DNA from: Saccharum officinarum
Lineage: Eukaryota; Streptophyta; Magnoliopsida; Poales; Poaceae
Assembly (NCBI GenBank): GCA_020631735.1
Contig: CM036199.1
Coordinates: 17,773,553-17,837,552, forward strand
DNA length: 64,000 nucleotides
Direction: 5' to 3'
Position numbers and translations under genes: made by a program. This document shows, piece after piece, positions 10,660 through 22,340 of the stretch (position 1 is its first letter; each line of letters opens with the position of its first letter). The notes under the pieces were generated by a model. It ran no database searches, was not told the origin of the DNA, and was given only the letters and a program-made list of their open reading frames with translations.

Positions 10660-12693
10660 ATGGCGGAATATGGACTAGATGTTGATTGTCCTCATATGTT
10701 TGATGGCACACACTTTGCACGGTGGAAAAATTGGATGATATGCAATTTTAAGTTTATTTGCCCTCAAATGTGGTGGATGGTAGATGTAGGCTTTTCTCAT
10801 GTGTTGGATGAAGATAATCTAACTCAAGCACAAGAGAAATGCCTAGATCTTGACATCCAAGCTACTAACATCATGTATAGATCTTTGGATGATAGCATCT
10901 TTGGTAAGATCATGGACCTCAAATCCGCTCATGAGATATGGGCCTATCTAAATGAAAAGTATGGAGCTATCACCGATGATGACGATAATGTCAAGCCCAA
11001 GGAGGTTGTACATGATGATGTTGAGCATGACCACAACATGATGGTTGTGGAGGATTGCTCCACCTCATGGTCAAGTGATGATGATGATCGATCTACCACA
11101 AGTTCACTTGACAAGGATGGTGATAATGCATCAAGTGTTGCAAGTGACGTTTCTACCCCAAGCACACTTGATGGTGACAATGTTGGTTCATGCTCGGGCC
11201 TTGATGATGCTACTACAAGCCCATCCACTACATCACATTGCTTCATGTCACTAGGTGACACAAAGGTATCAAATGATAATGTGATTGATCATGTTGATTC
11301 ATATGATGAGCTTGTTAGTAGACTTGCTAGCATGAACATGTCTTTAGAAAATGAGAAAGCTAAAACCATGAAATTGGAAAATGAAAACTCATTTCTAAAA
11401 ACCACATGTGAACAACAAAAGCATCTACTTTATGTTACTACTTGTTCACATGAGGAGCTAAAATTGTCTCATGAGGAACTTAGTGTTGCTCATGATAATT
11501 TGGTACAAGAACATGCTTCTCTCTTTAAGATGTTATTAAAGAAAATTAAAATTAATGAGAGCTCATCACATGGATCAAATGATCAATTGCAAAATGTTAC
11601 TAACCCTTGTGATGTAGGCAAGAAGCATGTATCCACCTCTTGTGATGATTTATTAGATATGCCATGTTCTTCACATTTAAATGCTTGTTCTACTTCTATG
11701 TCTTGTGAGACTAACCTTTTGAAGGAGAACAATGAGCTCAAAAATGAAGTGAAGAATTTGAGCAACAAGTTAGAGAGGTGCTACAACTCAAAAGTCACCT
11801 TTGAGCATATGTTGAACAACAAAAGAAGCTACGGTGACATGAGCGGCATTGGCTTCAACAAGATCAATATCAAAGGCAAAAGATGGGGGAAGAGAAGATA
11901 TGAAAGAGAGATAAAGAAGCAAGAACAAGAGAAGCTCTCTCATTTTATGTGCTTTAAATGCCATGAAATGGGACATCTTGAAATTGGTTGCCCTAATGAA
12001 GAAAAGCTCAAGTTGGAGAAAGAAGAAGAGAGGCTCAAGCATATCAAGTGCTTCAAGTGTCGCACTTGGGGTCATCTCACCTCAACGTGCCCAACCAAGA
12101 AACTAGTGAAGCAACAAAAAGAGCCTCAACCAAAGCCACAAGTTGAGCAAGAAACCACACCCCAATCTCAAGTCAAGATCAACCACAAGGATGATGATGG
12201 TGACTTGATGATGAAGAAGAAAAAAACAAGAAGGGGTGGAAGAGGAAGATATCCAATGCAAATCCAAGATGCCAAGATGATGAGCAAGATTCAAGATAAG
12301 AAGAGAGATTTGGCTCACATCAAGTGCTTCAAGTGTGAAGATATGGGACACTTTGCCTCGGGGTGTCCTACCAAGCTTGAGAAGAAGGCTCAAGCAACTC
12401 ATGAGAGGCAAGGCAATGAAAAGCATCACATGAGCAATGAAGAAAAGGCTCAATCAAAGAGAAGATGTTATTCATGCCGGGAAAGGGGACACATGGCATA
12501 TTCATGTCCCCTAGGTAACACTTCTAAGCATATTTCAATTGATGATACTAATGTGCTTAGAAAGGATGTAAATGGTACCTCTATTGTTGCTATTGCAAAA
12601 CATCCCGCTACCCATACTAAGGCTTTGCCTAAGTATGTTGCTCCTAACTTGAGAGGACCCAAACTTGTTTGGGTACCATCAAAAAGTGGATGA
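10660..12693 (+). CDS. gag: Sirevirus gag polyprotein with four zinc knuckles
   Basis: This intact 677-residue ORF starts at the first ATG after the PBS. The N-terminal part (FDGTHFARWKNWM, then WAYLNEKYGA) is the Copia gag domain. It is followed by an acidic, Asp/Ser-rich linker, a coiled coil (about residues 210-390), and four CX2CX4HX4C zinc knuckles: CFKCHEMGHLEIGC, CFKCRTWGHLTSTC, CFKCEDMGHFASGC and CYSCRERGHMAYSC. Long Lys-rich spacers separate them. Gag assembles the particle and the knuckles bind RNA. One to two knuckles are usual in Copia gag, so four is unusual. The gene is alone: no protease, integrase, reverse transcriptase or RNase H follows. Confidence 0.93.
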   Translation: MAEYGLDVDCPHMFDGTHFARWKNWMICNFKFICPQMWWMVDVGFSHVLDEDNLTQAQEKCLDLDIQATNIMYRSLDDSIFGKIMDLKSAHEIWAYLNEKYGAITDDDDNVKPKEVVHDDVEHDHNMMVVEDCSTSWSSDDDDRSTTSSLDKDGDNASSVASDVSTPSTLDGDNVGSCSGLDDATTSPSTTSHCFMSLGDTKVSNDNVIDHVDSYDELVSRLASMNMSLENEKAKTMKLENENSFLKTTCEQQKHLLYVTTCSHEELKLSHEELSVAHDNLVQEHASLFKMLLKKIKINESSSHGSNDQLQNVTNPCDVGKKHVSTSCDDLLDMPCSSHLNACSTSMSCETNLLKENNELKNEVKNLSNKLERCYNSKVTFEHMLNNKRSYGDMSGIGFNKINIKGKRWGKRRYEREIKKQEQEKLSHFMCFKCHEMGHLEIGCPNEEKLKLEKEEERLKHIKCFKCRTWGHLTSTCPTKKLVKQQKEPQPKPQVEQETTPQSQVKINHKDDDGDLMMKKKKTRRGGRGRYPMQIQDAKMMSKIQDKKRDLAHIKCFKCEDMGHFASGCPTKLEKKAQATHERQGNEKHHMSNEEKAQSKRRCYSCRERGHMAYSCPLGNTSKHISIDDTNVLRKDVNGTSIVAIAKHPATHTKALPKYVAPNLRGPKLVWVPSKSG

Positions 12694-15472
12694 TTGTTTA
12701 TAGGTACCATCGGCATTGAAGGCTTGATTCATTTGGATTCATATTGGTCATCATATGTTGAATCAAGTTTTAAAGCTTAGTGCATATTCTATCCCAATGC
12801 CAAGTCAAAATAAGTGGAGTCCAAATACTACAATATACAAGTGCAACATTCAAGATTGTGGTGATTTATTGGATATATTTGATGGCTTGCAAATATTCAA
12901 GTTGAAAGCTTGCTATTGGATGATCATGAGCTAACCAAGTGAATCACATCTCCACCAAATTTTATGGCATTTGGATCTGTATATTGGGAGATATGAATTA
13001 TTCCTTGAAGGGTACAGAATCTGCCAGAAAAGTGACAATTATTGGATTGATCTAGAGTCACTTTAAGTGTTTGAGGCACCTAAATTTGGTTTTGACTTGA
13101 TCTAGAAGCATGACAAGAAATGAGTACAAGGACATTGATTGTGGAATGTACCTAGTATACAAATTTGGTACTCAAATTTGAAAATGAAGATCAAACTCAA
13201 GATGAAGATGAGGTTCAAGTTCTAGTAATGATTGGAGATCATTTAGTAGAAAGAAAAGGACGTAAAGAATAATTCAAGGTTACTCATCAAGTTAAGTCCA
13301 TAGATCAATCAATCAAAGGCAATTCAAGTAAGTGTCAAGGATGGTTCTTTGGAGAGAGGTCACTTCTCCCTGTTGAGGGGGCTTGCCGCCCATGGGTGGG
13401 TAAACCGAGCACCGGCTTGGAAGGCTAACATGGAAGTGATGAATTCAAGGGACATTTGAGATGCTTAATTGAAGCAATCAATAGGGTTGATCAAGAAAAG
13501 CAAGCAACACCCAAAAGAGAGCTAGTCATGGTTATAAAATTGGTATCATAAGTACTTCTCTCATGCAAGCATTGATCAAAGAGAAAAATCAAGCCAACCA
13601 CAACAAGAGATAATGCACTTGATTATTAGTGGTTCTCATTTCATATGGGTGAAGAATGGATTTCTCTATAATGATTGGTCTTCACCAAGCTTATAAATTG
13701 GACTTTATATTGCTATTGGAGTAATGAATTGGAATCTATGTGACTATCCTCTACTCCAACATAACAAAGGTATCATTGCAATGTGCATGATCATTTCATC
13801 TCTTACTAGTATGCGATTAGTGCATATAGTACATGCTTACTAGGATCATGCATAACAAATGAAATGTTTAAGTTCATAGCCTACCACTATTGCTTGAATT
13901 GTTTAAATGATCTAGTGGTATGTGTATGAATTTGTTCATGAGCTAGTAAACCTAAGTACTTGATCTAGTTTAGATTGCTAACAAGTGACAAGTACAACAT
14001 TGGCAAGATAACCCTTAGCATGAGATGTGAAGAAGCTTGTCATTGGATCAAACCGGACTTGGAATCTTAGGCAAATCAACATAGTTCAAGTCATACTAGA
14101 AGCTCATGACAATGATATGGGTACAAGCACAAGGCAACAATAAAAATGGATATCTAGGGTGTTTCAAAAGGTGTCTAGACTCAAAGTATTTCTTCAATTG
14201 GTATTTACAAGTGGTGTCTAGATCATAATCTACAAGTGATATCCTACATGTGGTACTCATGAAGATAGCAAATGTTCAAGAAGTGAATATTATTGTCAAA
14301 TCCTTCAAAGTGGATCCATACTAGAAAGCTCTTTCAAATGGTATCACATTCCTACTCATGATATCTTCACGTGGTATCATTCATGCAAGACGATGGGTTC
14401 ACAAGTGATCCTCAACTATAAGTGATCAAATCAAGAAATGTTACCCTCATCCTCAAGTGGTATCTCAAGTGAATGACACATGCTATGACATAGGGGGAGG
14501 AGCCCCACCTAAATGGTATCAAGGTCAAAAGATCCTAAGTGGTATCTCAAGAGCAACATACTAGTAATGTCATTCCAACATATGTGGTGATGTCCATCAA
14601 AAATGCAATATTCAAGTCTCAACCATCAACCCCAATGCTAGCCTTTGTATCAATTGAGAAGAACACCTTTTATGGAAATTGATGACAAAGGGGGAGAAGT
14701 TGGAACAAAGATATGTCAATACACCAAGTGAGAGGTTTGGAAGAGATTGAACAAAGATATATCGTGAGAAGATGAGTTTGGATATGAAGATGGACAAAGA
14801 GGGAGCAACATTGTAGAAATAAGAAGGATCAAAATTCTTGGACAAAAGAAGCACACAAGTAGGGGGAGCAAGCTCATGAACATTGATTGGTTGCATTTGA
14901 CTTATGCATATTCATATGCTTGCTAGCATTGCATAAGTTTTATTTTTAATATGCATGCTTGTGTGGTGTATGCTAGTTATAGAATTTGATTGATGCTTTG
15001 ATAACTAGCATGCATAGGTTGTTAGCTAGACTTATGATTATCATGCAAAAACTAGAACCTTGCTTATAATGTTGATCTCACGGGGTTTCTAGTGTTTTTG
15101 ATGTCTAGCTACTCATGATGCTAAGGATGATGGCAAACTTGTGATTTTCAAATGGTATCAAGCTATCAAATGGTTTCGAACTACAAAGGTTTATTCTATA
15201 CACCTTAGCATCACTTAGTAGTGCTAATCCTCCCACAAATTTCATATTTAGGCATATGTGCAAGCTTGAAACCAAACCATTTGAGCACATATGTAGGGGG
15301 AGTTATCACTACCAAGTCGGGTTTTATGGTGCTTATCCAAATCTTGACATAGAGCTTAAATGTTGGATAAGTAGCATAAAATCCAAAACAAGTTAGCAAT
15401 TTACACTTTGTGTGAAGTGCTAGCTTGAAAAAGCTTAATTTCCATATCTTTGTAGAGTTGTCATCAATTACC
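12694..15472. other. Non-coding 3' internal region of the gag-only Sirevirus
   Basis: About 2.8 kb lies where pol would be and holds no domain I recognise and no long ORF. It is AT-rich. It has many dispersed GTGGTATC words (13540, 14200-14560, 15155). It also has extra polypurine-like tracts with GGGGGAG near 14492, 14689, 14862 and 15297. Multiple PPT-like tracts are a known Sirevirus trait. Confidence 0.8.
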
Positions 15473-15486
15473 AAAAAGGGGGAGAT
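15473..15486 (+). promoter_or_regulatory. Polypurine tract of the gag-only Sirevirus
   Basis: AAAAAGGGGGAGAT lies directly against the 3' LTR and would prime plus-strand DNA synthesis. Confidence 0.9.
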
Positions 15487-17984
15487 TGAAAGGTCCTTGT
15501 TTGGTTTTGGTAATTGAGTGACAACTTAGGTGGACTAATATGTGGTTATGTGAGATACACAGGAGATTAGTCCACAGGTAATGGTGTCATGTAGGAGCTC
15601 ATTGCATATGAGACATGACATGGAGTCATGTGACCAAGGTGGCAAAAGATCAAGATGAGGCTTGGCTCGACGGACCGGTTGCAAGTGTGAAGGGCAAGTC
15701 GGAGGCTTTGGAGCGATGGACCGTGAGGCGGTGAAGCTTGAGCAAGACTTGGCGCCGATGGACCGACGCAACGGTGAAGAGCAAGTGAGGTCAAGATCGA
15801 TGGACCAAGGTCATATGATGATATGAAGTGGATCATATCATTTGTGATATGGTTGGTGCATGTGTTGCATCAATGTCGGAGGAGATGGAGTGGAATGCGC
15901 AAGGCAAAGGTATAACCTAGGGCATTTCCATTTCACCGGTCATAGGTGTGTAGAGAAGTTGATGACCGGGTTTAGGATAGATGGCCGTACTATTAAGAGG
16001 GGCAAACCTGTTTGCATATCGGTCATCTAGTGCCACTTGAGCGATCTAACTTTGCATACGTGTTAGGATCGAGTGGCGAGGCAAGTTGAGTGCCTAATTT
16101 CTTCGAAGAAAATGTTTGTGAAAATGCTAACACATGTGCACAAGGTGGTGATCACTTGTTGGTGTTGGCACATTTGCGAAGGCGGTGGAGTTTGAGCGGT
16201 AGAGAGGGTTTGGGTTCCTCTCTCCCTCCCGCCGAGCTTGCGAGGCGGGATTCGGCGCTTTTTGGAAAAGTGAAACGCCTATTTTCTATTGCGCCGAAAG
16301 TTGGAAAAGAAACGGAGGAGAACGGAGGTCACAGAGGTGCACCGGACGCAGCACCGGACGCAGCACCGGACGCTGCACCGGACGCGGGCTCTGTGCGACC
16401 GGCGCGTCCGGTCAGTGCAGCGTCGGGTCAGGCGCGCGGGCTAGGGTTTGACACCGGCGCGTCCGGTGACCCACGGGACCGGCGCGTCCGGTCTGGCGAA
16501 CAGCGAGTCACGAAGTCTTCGGACGCGGTGCGCGTCCGGTCCCTCACCATCGGACGCGTCCGGTGGTCCAGGGAGCTTACTGGACTCGCACCGGACGCGG
16601 GTACTGTGGCGTCCGGTGGTTGCGAGGAGCGCGTCCGGTCTTGTCTTTGCGCGCGCGGGAACTGTGCGCACCGGCGCGTCCGGTGGTTCGCAACAGCGCG
16701 TCCGGTGGCTCGTTTGACCGTTGGCGCGCAGTGACCGTTGGAAGATCTAACGGACGAATTTGAATTTCGTGAACACGTGGACGTCGTAGGGACACCGGAC
16801 GCGGTTGAGCGCGTCCGGTCTGTTACGACCGGCGCGTCCGGTGGTCCCGCGAAAAACGTGAGTGGAGGGGTAACGGCTCTATTTGACTGTGGGGTTATAA
16901 ATAGACCTTGTGGCCGGCCTTGGCCGGTAGCGGAGCACACTTTGGCCTTGGTGGCTTATGTGGTAGTGCTTGGAAGCCCTCTAACTCACTCATGCTTGAT
17001 AGTGTTCATCGGATCGAGTGAGAGAGCGATTCTAGTGCGTTGCATCGAGAGGATTGCATCGAGTGGCACTAGGTGATCGTGTTGCAAGCCGGTGGTGCTT
17101 GTTACTCTTGGAGGTTGCCACCTCCTAGACGGCTTGGTGGCTTGCGACTCCGTTGAAGCACGCGTGGAGATTGTGCGTGGCTCCGGAGGAGGATTTGTGA
17201 GGGGGATTGTGCTCACCCCGCGGGGATCGCGAAGAGCAACTCTAGTAAAGCTCGTGGCTTGGAGGATCCCCATCTTGAGAGTGGATGTGCGGCACCCGCT
17301 GAGGGTTTGACTCTTGATAGTCAATTAGCTCGTGATCCATCAAGTGGGTGTATCGCCACAACGGGGACTAGCTTGGTGGCAACCAAGTGAACCTCGGTGA
17401 AAAACCGCCGTGTCAACATTGTGTACATCTTCTCGGTGGTTTGCTTTCGATTCACAAGCTTGTATTTACATTCATACACGTGTGCTTGTGTAGTTGCTCT
17501 TGTAACTAGTTTGCTTGTGTAGTTAGCTAGTTACCTTCTTGCTTGTGTAGCATAGAAGTAGCTCCCGTTGCGTGGCTAATTTGGTTTATGTAACCTTGTT
17601 AGTCATATTGCTTAGTTTGTGTAGCTAAGTAATTTGCGCTCTCTAGTTTGGCATTAGTTGCCTTGCTATTGAGCATTGCTAGTGAGCATAGTTGGCTTCG
17701 TGCTTTTGCTTACTAGATTTGTGTAGGAGCTCCCCGGCTTTGCTAAAGTACTAGTGCATAGGTTTGTGTGACCTTGCTCTAGAATTGTTTAGGAGAGCTC
17801 TTGCTAAGGAAAGCACCTTAGTTACATAATTAGGATCTTTGTGAGGTGCTTGTGAACTTAGATAGAGGGGTGTAGTCTTGGCTAGACCGATAGTTTTAAT
17901 TCCGCATTTGTTTCGGTTTGCCGACGCGATTAATTTTAGAAAGGACTATTCACCCCCCCTCTAGTCCGCCATCTCGACCCTTCA
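15487..17984 (+). repeat. 3' LTR of the gag-only Sirevirus
   Basis: It has the same length as the 5' LTR. The differences seen by eye are a C/T near 16647, a G/T near 17692 and a G/A near 17864. It is followed by the TSD copy GAGCG at 17985-17989. Confidence 0.96.
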
Positions 17985-18342
17985 GAGCGGCGGGATTCTT
18001 CGTCGGCACGCCACCCTCAGCCAGGCTTGTCCTTCCCAAATCCTCCAAAAGGAGATCTAGGCTGGCGCCTGTCTGGGGGGTGCCGGATCGGGGGATCCCA
18101 TCGCCCTCCGCCAGGTGGAGACGGTGGTTGTACCGGGCTCGCCGTCGCCGGGCGGCCCGCGCCCGCCTGGAGCGACGGTGCCGGTTGACTGCTCCCCCGG
18201 GCTGGGAGAGCTCGTAATCCTCATCGGTTGGGTGCCTGGGTGGAAGTAGGATCATGTCGTAGCCAGAGCCGAGCGACATGAACTCCAAACTCCCAAACCA
18301 GATCACCGTAGCCAACGGGATCGGGCGTTCGGGGTTAGCCAT
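17985..18342 (-). pseudogene. Gypsy gag, N-terminal part cut off by the Sirevirus insertion
   Basis: An ATG at 18340-18342 lies about 60 bp inside the primer-binding site and opens a frame rich in Arg, Pro and Leu that runs into the inserted LTR at 17984. If one copy of the 5-bp TSD is ignored, the frame here and that at 8105 are in phase. The Sirevirus therefore interrupted a gag reading frame that was still continuous at this point. This start is chosen because it is the first ATG after the PBS. Confidence 0.75.
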
Positions 18343-18385
18343 CCAGGAAGAACGGCGACAAAGCGAGGTTTGCACGCAGCGTGCC

Positions 18386-18403
18386 CCTACCTGGCGCTCC
18401 AAC
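18386..18403 (-). promoter_or_regulatory. Primer-binding site of the Gypsy element
   Basis: Directly inside the LTR, the minus strand reads TTGGAGCGCCAGGTAGGGG. It has the TGG start expected for pairing with a tRNA 3' CCA end. I do not assign the tRNA with certainty. Confidence 0.75.
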
Positions 18404-19601
18404 TGTCGGTGTTCGGACCGAGGGGGGTCCTAAACCAACGAGTAAATGCTGCGTGACTCTTTCCTGGATGGTGATGCAAGGAGAACACACGGGGGTTTAT
18501 CCTGGTTCGGGCAAAAGAAGGCCCTACGTCCAGCGGGGGGGAGAGGTTTGTATTTCCTTGCACCGAGGTGCTCGTGTAGGGGTTACAAGCAGGCGAGAGA
18601 GGGTGTCGAGCCCAAGTCTCAAAGAGAAAAAAGGAGAAAGGCGGTTACTTGAGATGTTGATCTCTTGCTTTTCGTTGTTCGGTCGGGTGGTTGGTTGTTT
18701 CGTCTTCTTTTTGTTCGTCTGTTCGTTGGTTGGTTCGTTTGTCCGCCCCCCTCTGTCGAACCCTGGCCTACCCTTTTATAAGGCGAGAGGAGGCCAAGCC
18801 AAGGGGATCCTTGAGGTGATGCTTTGTCGATTCCTGTTGAGTTGACTGTAGCGACGTGCCTTCGGAATGGCCGGCCATCCCTGGGTACCCTGACGTTGTG
18901 GGAGACAAGATGGCGAAATGACCCAGAGCGCCATGTCATACCGTCCTTCGAACTAAGCCGAGCGTCGAAGCTGGGTCGAGGCCGGGTCGAGGTTGGATGG
19001 ATAAGGCTGAATCCCTGATATCGCGGGGAACGGACTTTGTCTTATCCTCCCTCGAGGGTGATTGATGGTGAACAGTGTGCGGTAAGATGGGTACAGTGAC
19101 GGGTTTCACCTCCTATTACGGGATGGGCGGTAAAACAGTGAGACTCGACGTGGGTATTGTTCCCACGTTGGTCCATGCCGCAGCCATGCCGGTAGGTGGT
19201 AGTAGGTACCCACATTGAATGCTATGGCTTTCGTCCTGGGGTAGGTAAAGAAAACGCGTCGAGGAGCCGGGGCGCGGTCGAGGCGCCCCGTCGAGCGGGC
19301 CTCGTACGAGTCGGAGCCGGGGCACGGTCGAGGCGCCCCGTCGAGCGGGCCTCGTACGAGTCGGAGCCGGGGCACGGTCGAGGCGCCCCATCGAGCGGGC
19401 CTCGTACGAGTCGGAGCCGGGGCGCGGTCGAGGCGCCCCGTCGAGCGGGCCTCGTACGAGTCGGAGCCGGGGTGCGGTCGAGGCGCCCCGTCGAGCGGGC
19501 CGCGTGATACTCGGCCGAGGTGGGCTATCTTTCATTGCGGTTTCGGTTATGTTAGTGTTTTGGCGATAGCTGTGGGTACCCCCGTACTGTTGGTACCGAC
19601 A
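18404..19601 (-). repeat. 5' LTR of the Gypsy element (1198 bp)
   Basis: The LTR is bounded by the inverted termini TGTCGGT and ACCGACA. It directly adjoins the PBS, and it interrupts a sequence that is itself LTR of another element. It contains a 50-bp tandem array near the U3 end. The partner LTR is outside the window, so the TSD cannot be checked. The first five bases beyond the LTR are CTATT. Confidence 0.9.
19261..19506. repeat. 50-bp tandem repeat, nearly five copies, in the Gypsy LTR
   Basis: Units start at 19271, 19321, 19371, 19421 and 19471 (the last is partial), with a short lead-in from 19261. They are nearly identical, with a few transitions such as GGCGCGG, GGCACGG and GGTGCGG. 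Each has TCGAGGCGCCCCGTCGAGCG and is very CpG-rich. In element orientation the array lies near the LTR start, in the likely U3 promoter region. Confidence 0.95.
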
Positions 19602-19759
19602 CTATTATTCTCAAACTGGATGTAGGACGTTATTTCGGCGTACCAAACCAGTATAAATCATTATCTCTCTGCGTTCACCATCGAGTTCTGCATATGTCGA
19701 AGCCCTAATCTTCATCCCAGGTTACCTCGTGATGGCCTGCCGGTCTCCAAACACCGACT
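19602..19759 (+). repeat. Partial 5' LTR of the LARD-like element
   Basis: It aligns with 23706-23863, sharing among others ACCATCGAGTTCTGCATATG and AGCCCTAATCTTCATCCC, with scattered substitutions that indicate an old insertion. The terminal CA is altered in this copy (reads CCGACTG). Confidence 0.8.
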
Positions 19760-19760
19760 G

Positions 19761-19778
19761 TTGGCGCCCACTGTGGGG
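19761..19778 (+). promoter_or_regulatory. PBS-like site of the LARD-like element
   Basis: TTGGCGCCCACTGTGGGG immediately follows the LTR end. A PBS beginning TGGCGCC is usual for Gypsy-type elements of grasses. The tRNA was not assigned. Confidence 0.65.
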
Positions 19779-20550
19779 CCCTCAGCGCTATGGCGATCAA
19801 GAGTTCGATGGACCTTAAAGATCAACAGCACGTTCTCGATGACGGCCATGTGCATCAAATTGCTCGTACAGGCTATCGTTGCGGAGGTGCTCGCCTCGCC
19901 GTGCTGTCTGATCTCAAGATGCAGCACAAAGAGCTCCACTACGTTCACGTGCCAGATCATGCTCAAGGACGTCCGCGGGTTGCTGCTCCTCGTTGCAGGA
20001 GCCAATCTCAAGTCTTCGATAGTACTCCTGATTGTTGTTTGGTCCGTGGTATACAAGCCGATGGATTTCAACAAGATTGCATGCCAAGCGGCGCTGTGCC
20101 ACCACGTGATGACCCGGGCCCGTGTGGAGCCGGGTTGGACTCTGATTCGCACTCGGCAAACTCTGTTGACTTTGTTCTGCTGACTGATCTCGAGTTGGAG
20201 CTGACTCGGACACGGTTGTGCACGCAAGGCTTCCAAATTTGGATCATGCATGTACACATCACTCGGAGACATGCAACCTAGCTACGGGATCAAGCTGACT
20301 ACAATATTGATTGGGCCAGCATGCAAGCGCGCTCCACAGTTCAGTACAACTATCTACTCGGATGCTACGCCGACTACCAGGTTACAACGCTCGATGAGCT
20401 ACTCCGACTGTTACTCGGCATCCCGTCCAAGCTGCAAGCTGGAAGTGAGTTGTCTCCGACTACTGTCCAACTGCATCAGGTTCAACGATTACGACAACAA
20501 TTCGGTGACAACTTCGTCTACTCGGACTCGACCGAGCACTTGATGATGAT

Positions 20551-20664
20551 TTCCGGGTGCTCGACGACGTTTTCCGGGTACTCGATGACATTTTCCGGGT
20601 ACTTGACGACGGCTTCCGAGTGCTCGGCGATGGCTTCCGGGTGCTCGGCAACGTGTTCCGGGTG
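20551..20664. repeat. 21-bp tandem repeat, about five copies
   Basis: Units start at 20551, 20572, 20593, 20614 and 20635, with a partial sixth from 20656. The core is TTCCGGGTGCTCGACGACG with variants. 21 bp is a multiple of three, but no surrounding ORF is convincing. Confidence 0.9.
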
Positions 20665-22340
20665 GGTGATCGACAATCCAATCGGCTGACTAATTTACTT
20701 CATCAACATCGACTACTACGACTTGTCGACCACTCGGCTACGAACCAACGCTGACTGTTATAGTTTTCTCTCAACGGTCGCAAAAGTACTCGGGTCTCGT
20801 CGTCAAGGCATGCATCCGACGTCAAGACCTGGTCGGATTACCGATAGCTTCAGTACATATCGAATCCAATTCGGTGCCAAACTATATCTGCCTACATGAC
20901 TTTCAAGCATAAAGCTCCAGACCGGATCGCTGAATCAGCTTTGCAAGGGTTCGACTAAGCTCGAGGCGACTTCGACTCCTCTTACCGGGTTCGAGTACCC
21001 ACTCTGACTCTTTTCCGCCGAGTCCGAGTGCTGACTCCGGCTCCTTCACGCACCTGCATGTATCGCACGGAGGAGACGTGATTCGTCGAGGATTTCTTTA
21101 TCCATCATGTCGGGGCCTTCCGCGGCCTCAGTAGCACGGAGAGAGAGGTTTGCATGCATACGTGTGCGTTACGCATACAAAGCCATGCAAGATGACTACG
21201 CCTCCAATGCCTCCATGTCTTGATGACTTGCCGGAACCTTAGCGCCAGCCGGGGATTGCATCTCCACTCTGACCATGTCCCTGTCGATTGGCCGGTCTCG
21301 CTACGGCAAGGGGCTTTACCGTTTCTAACAGCTGCATGGCGTGGCAACACTGAGCGGCTCTGTATCCCAAAGATGGAGGACACATTGTCGGACAACCTCG
21401 AGAAGAAGCATCAGCAACAACGAGCATTAGTCGAGGCGCACAGGTACAGACGGGTTATAGCGCCATGTGAGTTCCGTGGTCCAAGCGTACACGTACAAAC
21501 ATCATGCAGCCGCATCTACGCCGAGTGCTATAGCAAGGTGCCGAGCTGCCCACTACAGCAAATATTGGAACCGAGTACTATTTTGGTGCCTAGTACCGTC
21601 CAAGCTGACCGCTATGTCGAGCTTCGGTCCTCGTCGTCGACACACAACAAGGGGCTATCATCGAATATGACGTGACCGTCGTCGGCAGCACGCTGTCGCC
21701 AGCATACTGCAGCCCACCTCATCAACTCGGGCTTGACCAGGTTCTTCGAGCTGACCAACCGGAGTCTATACAGTTCGACTTCTACTACAATCTCAGAGCA
21801 TCACATCTGGGCTCGTCCAAAGGTTCCAGCACAAAATAAGACAACCTGCCATTTGTCTTAAAGTTTAACCCGGGTTACTTCTAACATTACCCGGGCGAGA
21901 AATATTCCGGTTACCTATGCCGATACTCGTTTCCGACTTAAAAGTCATTGGCCAGAGAACTACCGGCTAGATCATGCTGGTATAAAACTCTATGCACCCG
22001 AATACGCCAACTATGTTTATCAGTTGGCTCACATCCTACGACTATGCATAATCAGTCGCCAACTTTTGGCACTTAGTTTTTATAACTAAATGTATGCCAA
22101 GCCCGTAAGATATTACCTCAAAAGAAGGCGGCTGACAATGTTCTTCTGGTGCGTGAGCCTTAAGGGTCACAAGGTCACCTTATTATCAAGTGCTTTTTTG
22201 CACTTAAGGTCGCATACATGGTCATTATTACGGCTACGCGACTACTCGGATAATCTGTCTTAGGTAAATCAAGGCGATTATACTCAAATATACGGCAAAT
22301 ATAGGCTATAGTTTTAATTATATTAACAGCCTACATTCAA

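Larger units (their letters stand above)
8111..17984 (+). mobile_element. Non-autonomous Copia Sirevirus encoding only gag
   Basis: The element is 9874 bp and has two 2498-bp LTRs, a TSD GAGCG on both sides (8106-8110 and 17985-17989), an initiator-Met-type PBS, one gag ORF, a polypurine tract and no pol. By eye only about three bases differ between the LTRs, so the insertion is recent. Mobilisation would need the pol proteins of a related autonomous Sirevirus. It lies in the gag gene of the Gypsy element, in the opposite orientation. Confidence 0.95.
1..19601 (-). mobile_element. Ty3/Gypsy LTR retrotransposon, Tat type, interrupted
   Basis: Read on the minus strand, the order is LTR (18404-19601), primer-binding site, gag, protease, reverse transcriptase, RNase H with a second archaeal-type RNase H, integrase, then an ORF in the opposite sense. 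The 3' LTR and polypurine tract lie off the left edge. Dual RNase H plus an antisense ORF downstream of integrase is the known layout of the Tat lineage of grass Gypsy elements. The element is split at 8105/17985 by a Sirevirus. Several frameshifts and an in-frame stop show it is not autonomous now. It lies within the LTR of an older LARD-like element that resumes at 19602. Confidence 0.93.

Noticed and set aside
19761..20281. Overlapping ORFs at the start of the LARD internal region
   Set aside because: They are short, overlap in several frames and have no similarity to gag or any domain that I recognise.
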